Assembly (NCBI GenBank): GCA_900552015.1
Contig: URXY01000040.1
Span: forward strand, 1 to 17,890
Direction: 5' to 3'
Source: an uncultured Eubacteriales bacterium
GTDB taxonomy: Bacteria; Bacillota; Clostridia; Oscillospirales; Oscillospiraceae
DNA: 17,890 nt
In this document: positions 13,351 to 17,890 of the stretch, one piece after another
Layout: each line of letters starts with the position of its first letter
Numbering within the stretch: the first letter of the stretch is position 1
Notes under the pieces: model-generated
Databases searched by the model: none
What the model saw: the letters and a program-made list of their open reading frames with translations, nothing else
Told to the model about the DNA's origin: nothing
Translations under genes and position numbers: made by a program

Positions 13351-13551
13351 CAAAAATCTACACGATTTTTTGCACTTTTTACACAAAAATCGAATTTTGT
13401 CACTATTGTCGGAGAATGCATTCAGAATTTGTTAATATTTATGGAAAAACACACTTGCCACAAAGGGGGCCTGCGTAGTATGCTCGTAAAAATCGCAAAC
13501 GCGGGTCCCGGAACGGGGCGAGCGGGCGCGGGAAAAGAAAGGATACGACAC
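13351..13551 (+). other. Leader region of the symporter gene
   Basis: This 200-base stretch holds an AT-rich part (13351-13440) and then a GC-rich part. A perfect palindrome GAATGCATTC lies at 13414-13423 and could be an operator. I found no confident promoter and no riboswitch. A longer reading frame of the symporter runs through it but has no ribosome binding site. Confidence 0.4.
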
Positions 13552-14892
13552 ATGAAAGTAAGGAAAGAGAAAACACTGGCAACGAAAATGGCCATCTCCC
13601 TCGTCGCGGGACTGACGGCCGGACTCCTGTTTTTGTTCCTCCGCGAGCATTTGAATTCCTCCGGTCAGGAAGCGGTGTGGACGACCATCAATGATCTTTT
13701 GTTCCAGGATATCACCGCTGCGGGAGCGAGCAGCGCGCTTGGCCTTTTCTATTTGGCCGGTCAGATGTTCATCCGTGCATTACAGCTCGTGATCGTGCCG
13801 ATGGTTTTCACTTCCATTACGTTAGCAATAGGACAGATCTCCGATACCAGTACGCTTGGCAGAATTTCTTTCAAGTGTATCAAAGGTTTCCTGATCTGTT
13901 CTTTTTTTGCGCTCCTGCTCGCCTGCGTGTGCGGCATCGTCTTCTATAACATGGGCGTGTTCCACATTGCGGTCGACGGGCTCGAGAGCGTTTCAGGCTC
14001 GGCGGGCTCCAATCCGCTGCTCGTCGTGTTGAACGTCATCCCCTCGAACATCGCTTCCACCTTCTCGAGCAACACCGCGGTGCTCGCCGTCGTCTTCCTC
14101 GCCGTGTCCCTCGGCCTGTGCATGAAGACGCTCGGCGAGGAGAAGACCGCGACGCTGCGCAAGCTCATCCAGGAGCTCAACGACGTCGTTATCGTCTTTC
14201 TGAACTTCGTCGTCAGCAAGTTCGGCCCCGTCGCTATCTTCATGCTGCTCACGCGCACCTTCGCCTCCTACGGTGTGGAGCACCTCAAGCCAGCTGTCGC
14301 CTACGTTATCCTCACGGTCGCGCTGCTGCTCATCTTCCTCATCATCGGCTACCCCGCTTTCATCGCGATCTTCGCGCATCTTGATCCTTTCAAGTTCGCC
14401 AAGAAGATCATCCGCGTCGCGGTCTTCGGCTTCTCCACCTCTTCGAGTGCGGCGACGCTCCCGCTCAACGTCAAGACTACGGTCGAAGAGCTCGGCGTGG
14501 ACGAGAAGATCGCCTCCTTCGTCCTGCCGCTCGGCATGACCATCAACATGAACGGAACGGCCATCATGCAGGTCATCGCAACGCTCTTCATCGCCGGCTG
14601 CGCGGGCTACAGCATCAGCTTCACCCAGCTCGTCGTCATCGCGCTGCTCGCACTCATCGCCTCCGCCGGTACGCCCGCGGCCCCCGGCTCCGGCGCGATC
14701 ATCCTTTTCACCATCCTCTCCGGCCTCGGCTATGTGAATGATGCGGCAATGCTGGCCTACAGCCTCATCCTCGCCATCAACCGCCCAATCGAAATGCTCG
14801 TCACCGCGCTCAATGTTGTCGGCGATTCCGCCACGAGCATCTATGTTGCCAAGTCCGAGGGCGTGCTGAACGAGGACGTTTACAACGCGTAA
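13552..14892 (+). CDS. Dicarboxylate/amino acid:cation symporter (DAACS/SDF family)
   Basis: The protein has 446 residues from ATG 13552, about 8 bases after AAAGGA. It has the family layout: about eight membrane helices and two re-entrant loops. Visible signatures are the serine-rich hairpin FSTSSSAATLPLN (294-306), INMNGT (331-336) and the helix 8 motif NRPIEMLVTALNVVGDS (410-426). These proteins import a substrate with Na+ or H+. Aligned on NVVGD, the residues matching GltPh Asp390, Asp394 and Arg397 are Asn410, Glu414 and Val417, and Asp312 of the NMDGT motif is Asn334. Arg397 binds the side-chain carboxylate of aspartate, so a substrate other than aspartate, glutamate or a dicarboxylate is likely. 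The gene stands alone, with a terminator at 14901. Confidence 0.93.
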   Translation: MKVRKEKTLATKMAISLVAGLTAGLLFLFLREHLNSSGQEAVWTTINDLLFQDITAAGASSALGLFYLAGQMFIRALQLVIVPMVFTSITLAIGQISDTSTLGRISFKCIKGFLICSFFALLLACVCGIVFYNMGVFHIAVDGLESVSGSAGSNPLLVVLNVIPSNIASTFSSNTAVLAVVFLAVSLGLCMKTLGEEKTATLRKLIQELNDVVIVFLNFVVSKFGPVAIFMLLTRTFASYGVEHLKPAVAYVILTVALLLIFLIIGYPAFIAIFAHLDPFKFAKKIIRVAVFGFSTSSSAATLPLNVKTTVEELGVDEKIASFVLPLGMTINMNGTAIMQVIATLFIAGCAGYSISFTQLVVIALLALIASAGTPAAPGSGAIILFTILSGLGYVNDAAMLAYSLILAINRPIEMLVTALNVVGDSATSIYVAKSEGVLNEDVYNA

Positions 14893-14900
14893 GATCATTC

Positions 14901-14925
14901 AAAAAAGTGGTGTCACCACTTTTTT
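14901..14925 (+). terminator. Terminator of the symporter gene
   Basis: AAAAAAGTGG and CCACTTTTTT form a perfect 10-bp stem with a TGTCA loop, 8 bases after the stop codon. The T run follows, and the mirrored A run allows use on both strands. Confidence 0.88.
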
Positions 14926-15060
14926 GAGAAAGTTTCGCTACGCTTTGTGCCTCGCGGGCTCGACATACGCTCCGCGCAGAGTATTTTTTCTGACGCGCGT
15001 GTCGCCAGAAAAAACGATTCAGATTATTTGCCGCCTGCGGGCGGCAAAGTCTGCGATGCT
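14926..15060. other. Palindrome-rich intergenic stretch
   Basis: No gene is supported here. Two hairpins are visible: TTTTTTCTG (14984-14992) with CAGAAAAAA (15006-15014), and TTTGCCGCC-TGCG-GGCGGCAAA (15027-15048). Between converging genes such stretches may be repeated intergenic elements, but no second copy is seen in the window. Confidence 0.5.
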
Positions 15061-15072
15061 TTTATAACGAAA

Positions 15073-15096
15073 GAGACGCGGCGAAAGCCGCGTCTC
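15073..15096 (-). terminator. Terminator of prfC
   Basis: A perfect 10-bp stem GAGACGCGGC/GCCGCGTCTC with a four-base loop lies 25 bases after the prfC stop. On the minus strand only a short TTTCGTT run follows, so it may be weak. Confidence 0.7.
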
Positions 15097-15120
15097 TCCT
15101 TATATTATAGGTGTTATCTG

Positions 15121-16701
15121 TTACACGCTGAGCCAGTCGTCGAGGACGAGCCCCTCGTTGTGCTTTGTCAGGAAGCCCACGCTCCACTCGCCGCCGAAGG
15201 CAATGAGCTTGCGGCCCTTGAAGTCCTCGAGCACGCGGGAGCCGGAGCAGAGCATCAGGTCCTTCACGTCGCACGGGCACTCGCGGATGAGGCGCAGGTG
15301 CTCGTAAGGGAGGCCGCTCATGCGGAGGTCGACGCCGTACTCGTTTTTCATGCGGTACTCGAACACGTCGAATTGCAGCGTGCCGACCACGCCGACGACC
15401 ACGTCCTCAAAGCCGCTGTCGGGAATTTTGAAGATCTGGATGGCGCCCTCCTGCGCGATCTGCTCCACGCCCTTGACGAACTGCTTGCGCTTCATCGTGT
15501 CCTTGGGCGAGACGAGCATGAAGTGCTCGGGCTCGAATGTCGGGATGCCGGAGAAGCGGAACTTTTTGCCGGGCATCGTGATCGTGTCGCCGATCGAGAA
15601 GATACCGGGATCGAACACGCCGATGATGTCGCCCGCGTAGGCCTCGTCGACGATCTCGCGCTCGGCGGCCATCATCGTCTGCGGCTGGGAAAGGCGCATC
15701 TTGCGGCCGGACTGGATGTGGAAATATTCGGTGTCGCGCTCGAATTTGCCCGAGCAGATGCGCATGAACGCAAGACGGTCGCGGTGGGCCTTGTTCATAT
15801 TGGCCTGGATCTTGAAGACGAAAGCCGAGAATTCGGGGGAGTAGACGTCCACCTCGCCCGCGTCGCTCACGCGCGGCAGCGGCGGCGTGGTCATTTCCAG
15901 AAACGCGTTCAAAAACGGCTCGACGCCGAAGTTCGTGAGCGCGCTGCCGAAGAACACGGGGGAGAGCTTGCCGCAGCGCACGGCGTCCAGGTCAAAGTCG
16001 CGGCCTGCGCCGAGCAGCTCGACCTCTTCGGCGAGCGTGTCGCGGCGGGTCTGACCGATCAGGTCGACAAGCGCGGGATCGTCGAGCTCGATTTCCGTGA
16101 TGCCCGCCTTTTTGGCGTGACCCGCATCGGTGAAGTGCAGGATGCAGCGCTTATCGCGGTCGTACACGCCGGCAAACTCCTTGCCGCAGCCAATCGGCCA
16201 GTTGACGGGATAGGTGTCGATGCCGAGCTCGCGCTCGACCTCCTCGCAGAGCTCGAGCGGGTCGCGCGTCTCGCGGTCCATTTTATTGATAAAGGTAAAG
16301 ATGGGGATATTGCGCAGGGCACAGACCTTGAAGAGCTTGCGCGTTTGCGGCTCGACGCCCTTCGCGCCGTCGATGACCATCACGGCGCTGTCCGCCGCCA
16401 TCAGCGTGCGGTACGTGTCTTCCGAGAAGTCCTGATGGCCCGGGGTATCGAGAATGTTGATGCAGTAGCCGCCGTGCTGGAACTGCATGACCGACGAGGT
16501 GACCGAAATGCCGCGCTGCTTTTCGATTTCCATCCAGTCGGACTTGGCCGCCCGCTCACGCTTGCCCTTGACCTCGCCCGCCTGGGCGATCGCCCCGCCG
16601 TAAAGCAGGAACTTTTCCGTCAGCGTGGTCTTACCGGCGTCCGGGTGCGAGATGATCGCAAACGTCCTGCGGCGGGAGATCTCTTCCTGTAAAGTGGCCA
16701 T
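15121..16701 (-). CDS. prfC: Peptide chain release factor 3 (RF3)
   Basis: This 526-residue GTPase starts at 16701 with AGGAGGAAGCC just upstream. RF3 removes RF1 and RF2 from the ribosome after peptide release. The GTPase motifs are complete: P-loop SHPDAGKTT (18-26), GISVTSS switch I (64-70), DTPGHQDF (85-92) and NKMD (139-142). The EF-Tu-like domain 2 and the RF3-specific C-terminal domain follow, and total length is typical. The IEKQRGISVTSSV segment separates RF3 from EF-G. It has its own promoter and no operon partner. Confidence 0.97.
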   Translation of the reverse strand: MATLQEEISRRRTFAIISHPDAGKTTLTEKFLLYGGAIAQAGEVKGKRERAAKSDWMEIEKQRGISVTSSVMQFQHGGYCINILDTPGHQDFSEDTYRTLMAADSAVMVIDGAKGVEPQTRKLFKVCALRNIPIFTFINKMDRETRDPLELCEEVERELGIDTYPVNWPIGCGKEFAGVYDRDKRCILHFTDAGHAKKAGITEIELDDPALVDLIGQTRRDTLAEEVELLGAGRDFDLDAVRCGKLSPVFFGSALTNFGVEPFLNAFLEMTTPPLPRVSDAGEVDVYSPEFSAFVFKIQANMNKAHRDRLAFMRICSGKFERDTEYFHIQSGRKMRLSQPQTMMAAEREIVDEAYAGDIIGVFDPGIFSIGDTITMPGKKFRFSGIPTFEPEHFMLVSPKDTMKRKQFVKGVEQIAQEGAIQIFKIPDSGFEDVVVGVVGTLQFDVFEYRMKNEYGVDLRMSGLPYEHLRLIRECPCDVKDLMLCSGSRVLEDFKGRKLIAFGGEWSVGFLTKHNEGLVLDDWLSV

Positions 16702-16733
16702 GGCTTCCTCCTGAAAATTACGAATGTATTAAA

Positions 16734-16762
16734 AAGTGTATCACAGCGCCTGCCGATTTGCA
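16734..16762 (-). promoter_or_regulatory. Promoter of prfC
   Basis: On the minus strand TTGCAA (16762-16757) and TACACT (16739-16734) are 17 bases apart, about 30 bases before the start codon. Confidence 0.65.
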
Positions 16763-16794
16763 ACAAGTTCCTGCGGGAAAATGTGAATTTACCC

Positions 16795-16823
16795 TTGACA
16801 AACGGCGAAATGTCTGCTATAGT
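16795..16823 (+). promoter_or_regulatory. Promoter of tRNA-Gly
   Basis: A perfect TTGACA (16795-16800) and TATAGT (16818-16823) are 17 bases apart and end 12 bases before the mature tRNA. This is a strong stable-RNA promoter. Confidence 0.9.
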
Positions 16824-16835
16824 ACTAACTGTTCC

Positions 16836-16911
16836 GCGGGCGTAGCTCATCTGGTAGAGCGCCACCTTGCCAAGGTGGAGGTAGCGAGTTCGAGCCTCGT
16901 CGCCCGCTCCA
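16836..16911 (+). tRNA. tRNA-Gly (anticodon GCC)
   Basis: The 76-base gene folds as a full cloverleaf: acceptor GCGGGCG/CGCCCGC, D stem GCTC/GAGC, anticodon stem CCACC/GGTGG with loop TTGCCAA (anticodon GCC at 16869-16871), T stem GCGAG/CTCGT (one G-T pair) with TTCGAGC. The CCA end is encoded. The gene stands alone, with its own promoter and terminator. Confidence 0.97.
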
Positions 16912-16912
16912 T

Positions 16913-16946
16913 AAAGCATCACAACGAAGGTTGTGGTGCTTTTTTA
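16913..16946 (+). terminator. Terminator of tRNA-Gly
   Basis: AAAGCATCACAAC (16913-16925) pairs with GTTGTGGTGCTTT (16930-16942, one G-T pair) around GAAG, followed by more Ts. It starts 2 bases after the CCA end. Confidence 0.9.
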
Positions 16947-16993
16947 TTTTTGTCGAAGGCAAGGGAGGGCAGCGCCGATGGCGCTGCACGGGC

Positions 16994-17033
16994 AAAGGGG
17001 GTGTTCTCTTTCGCAAAAGAGAACACCCCCTTT
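16994..17033. repeat. Perfect 18-bp palindromic hairpin
   Basis: AAAGGGGGTGTTCTCTTT (16994-17011) and its exact complement (17016-17033) flank a CGCA loop. It could act as a terminator in either direction, but the nearest gene already has one. It lies about 30 bases outside the left inverted repeat of the cassette. The remaining bases from 16947 to 17064 hold no supported gene. Confidence 0.75.
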
Positions 17034-17064
17034 TGAACCCCCAGAGAAAGACTTGCATTGCGGG

Positions 17065-17242
17065 CTTTTGGCTCGAAGGGTTGCACGCGCTGCGCAGTGT
17101 AGGTGCGGTGTACATGGCTTCGCCATGAGCCCCTGCGTTTCGATACCTCTATCAACCGCGCGCACTCCGTAGCGCGCGAGTGACGCTCCCTCGGCGGCAG
17201 ACTGCCTGCGCTGCGGCGGCATTGCTTCGCTCGCCGCCGCAG
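17065..17242 (+). repeat. Left long inverted repeat of the cassette
   Basis: This copy matches the reverse complement of 17711-17890 at roughly 80 percent by eye with a few small gaps. Shared blocks include TGCACGCGCTGCGCAGTG, AGGTGCGGTGTAC, GCGAGTGACGCTCCCTCGG and GGCGGCATTGCTT. It contains three stem-loops: CATGGC-TTC-GCCATG, CGCGCGC/GCGCGCG around ACTCCGTA, and GCGGCG/CGCCGC. Confidence 0.85.
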
Positions 17243-17392
17243 TTAGGATTCTGCTGACATATAGATTTCTTCCGCTTCTTGCTGGGCAGTGATGAGGGTT
17301 TCTTTGGCAGTGCCGTAGTTTTGTTGTTCCATTTGCTCCAATGCATCCGTGATGGCATTGAACAGCAGGTGATACAGCTTTTCGTAGTTCAT
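17243..17392 (-). CDS. Small acidic protein, 49 residues
   Basis: The start at 17392 has an AGGAGGAG site about 7 bases upstream. The protein begins MNYEKLYHLLFNAITDALEQ and continues as a helical, Gln/Glu-rich chain ending EEIYMSAES. From memory, very similar small proteins (MNxKLYxxLFNAITDALE...QNYGxA) occur widely in clostridial phages and elements, with no assigned function. It is too short for enzymatic activity and is probably a two-helix protein that binds a partner. It is divergent from the ribbon-helix-helix gene, 105 bases apart. The stop codon abuts the inner end of the left inverted repeat. A toxin-antitoxin-like or regulator/partner pairing is possible but unproven. Confidence 0.82.
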   Translation of the reverse strand: MNYEKLYHLLFNAITDALEQMEQQNYGTAKETLITAQQEAEEIYMSAES

Positions 17393-17411
17393 TGTGCGCT
17401 CCTCCTACGGA

Positions 17412-17486
17412 AATACAAATGTCATACGTTTATAGTACACATATTTCTCGCATTATGCAATACACTTGTCATATAAATTGTATTGC
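17412..17486. promoter_or_regulatory. Operator-like repeats between the two cassette genes
   Basis: A 15-base direct repeat occurs at 17412-17426 (AATACAAATGTCATA) and 17459-17473 (AATACACTTGTCATA), 13 of 15 identical. An inverted repeat GCAATACA (17457-17464) / TGTATTGC (17479-17486) overlaps the second copy. They flank a possible minus-strand -10 (TATAAA, 17434-17429). Ribbon-helix-helix proteins bind such short repeats cooperatively, so autoregulation by the adjacent gene is plausible. Confidence 0.55.
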
Positions 17487-17497
17487 AGGTGAGAACT

Positions 17498-17677
17498 ATG
17501 GCCTTTAAGATTCCGAGCGTACCGCCGATGACGAGTAAATCGGTACGCTTTCCCAACGATATGCTTGAAGAAATCGAAGAGGTGATCCGCGGCAAGGATT
17601 GTACGTTTTCGGCATTTGTTGTTGCCGCTGTCCGCTCTGCTCTGGATGACCTGAAGGAACAAGAAAACGACCGCTAA
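17498..17677 (+). CDS. Ribbon-helix-helix (CopG/Arc-like) DNA-binding protein, 59 residues
   Basis: I chose ATG 17498, five bases after AGGTGAG; an upstream in-frame TTG (17483) has no such support. After a flexible N-terminus, residues 17-23 (SKSVRFP) form the DNA-contacting strand. Helix A (NDMLEEIEEVIRGKD) and helix B (TFSAFVVAAVRSALDDLKEQ) follow, the standard ribbon-helix-helix layout with a turn at KDCTFS. Such proteins act as dimers and repress their own promoters, often as antitoxins or plasmid/element regulators. The repeats at 17412-17486 upstream are likely targets. The TAA stop (17675-17677) lies in the loop of the terminator, so the gene and terminator overlap. Confidence 0.88.
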   Translation: MAFKIPSVPPMTSKSVRFPNDMLEEIEEVIRGKDCTFSAFVVAAVRSALDDLKEQENDR

Positions 17678-17692
17678 TGCGGTCGTTTTTTA
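17664..17692 (+). terminator. Terminator overlapping the end of the ribbon-helix-helix gene
   Basis: AACGACCGC (17666-17674) pairs perfectly with GCGGTCGTT (17679-17687) around TAAT, followed by Ts. The stop codon of the gene forms the loop. Confidence 0.92.
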
Positions 17693-17710
17693 TAATAGAA
17701 GGGCACCCCC

Positions 17711-17890
17711 CAGCGGCGGCGAGCAAAGCAATGCCGCCGCCCGCACCGCAGTCCGCCGCCGAGGGAGCGTCACTCGCGCCCCACGGAGTAGGGCGCGGTT
17801 GCTGTCGGTAACGACTCGCAGAAGACTCGTGGCGCAGCCACGTACACCGCACCTCCACTGCGCAGCGCGTGCAGTCCTTCAAGCCCAAAG
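17711..17890 (-). repeat. Right long inverted repeat of the cassette (reaches right edge)
   Basis: Its reverse complement aligns with 17065-17242 over its whole visible length. The stem-loops of the left copy recur with paired changes: CGTGGC-TGC-GCCACG in place of CATGGC-TTC-GCCATG, and CGCGCCC/GGGCGCG in place of CGCGCGC/GCGCGCG. Similarity still holds at the last visible bases, so the repeat may extend beyond the window. Confidence 0.85.

Larger units (their letters stand above)
17065..17890. mobile_element. Inverted-repeat-bounded two-gene cassette (runs to right edge)
   Basis: Two inverted copies of a roughly 180-bp structured sequence enclose about 470 bases with two small divergent genes, two operator-like repeats and a terminator. 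This is the architecture of a small non-autonomous element or a repeat-bounded module. No transposase is present in the window. The outer right end lies at or beyond the window edge, so target-site duplication cannot be tested here. Confidence 0.5.

Noticed and set aside
13276..13551. Upstream extension of the symporter frame
   Set aside because: The extra residues do not resemble the family, and the segment overlaps the divergent transglutaminase promoter. ATG 13552 has a ribosome binding site and gives normal length.
13351..13551. T-box or other riboswitch before the symporter
   Set aside because: No T-box motif, specifier stem or known aptamer core was found; only a short palindrome at 13414-13423.
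14947..16692. Plus-strand open frame of about 580 codons
   Set aside because: It lies antisense to prfC, whose protein matches RF3 throughout. Its Arg/Ala/Glu/His-rich product is typical of a frame opposite a GC-rich gene.
16950..17240. Several short open frames on both strands right of the tRNA
   Set aside because: They follow the palindromic GC-rich repeats, lack ribosome binding sites and recur as mirror images in the other repeat copy.
17065..17890. CRISPR array
   Set aside because: The repeats are two long inverted copies with internal hairpins, not short direct repeats with regular spacers. No cas gene is present.

Overview
The window looks like the chromosome of a spore-forming gut Clostridium-type Firmicute, probably Oscillospiraceae-like. 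The core genes are GC-rich and carry strong AGGAGG ribosome binding sites, consensus TTGACA/TATAAT promoters, clostridial riboswitches, an SLH-type surface protein and the tail of a sporulation sigma factor. The left third is AT-richer and made of mobile-element genes; the rest is mostly ordinary chromosome with a small inverted-repeat cassette at the right edge. Everything here was read by eye; no database search was run.

Positions 1-5573 are the right part of an integrated element. It holds the start of a Fic protein gene (minus strand, running off the left edge), a tyrosine recombinase, three genes of unknown role (one resembles a serine-recombinase N-terminal domain without its catalytic serine), a terminator, a 46-codon gene, and a large serine recombinase of the SpoIVCA/TndX type. 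Just after the recombinase, 5568-5633 encodes the last 21 residues of a SigK-like sigma factor with no upstream part. This is what the right junction of a skin-like element inserted in sigK should look like.

Positions 5636-8093 hold a minus-strand nifS-like cysteine desulfurase and mnmA (tRNA 2-thiolation) operon with its own promoter and terminator. A divergent Xre/zinc-ribbon regulator follows. At 8765-8925 a cobalamin riboswitch precedes a membrane-anchored DUF4430 protein and an overlapping ECF transporter S component, which together suggest corrinoid uptake.

Positions 9971-13350 hold two minus-strand exported-protein genes: a transglutaminase-like protein and a VWA protein with an SLH repeat. 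Each has its own promoter and what appears to be a class I cyclic-di-GMP (GEMM) riboswitch, so both probably belong to a cell-surface regulon controlled by a cyclic dinucleotide. The VWA gene looks like a mosaic.

Positions 13552-16911 hold a dicarboxylate/amino-acid:cation symporter family gene with unusual substrate-site residues, a palindrome-rich intergenic stretch, prfC (RF3, minus) and a tRNA-Gly(GCC) with a consensus promoter. From about 17065 to the right edge, two inverted copies of a roughly 180-bp structured repeat enclose two small divergent genes: a 49-residue acidic protein and a 59-residue ribbon-helix-helix protein. This cassette and the sigK junction are the two most interesting things in the window.
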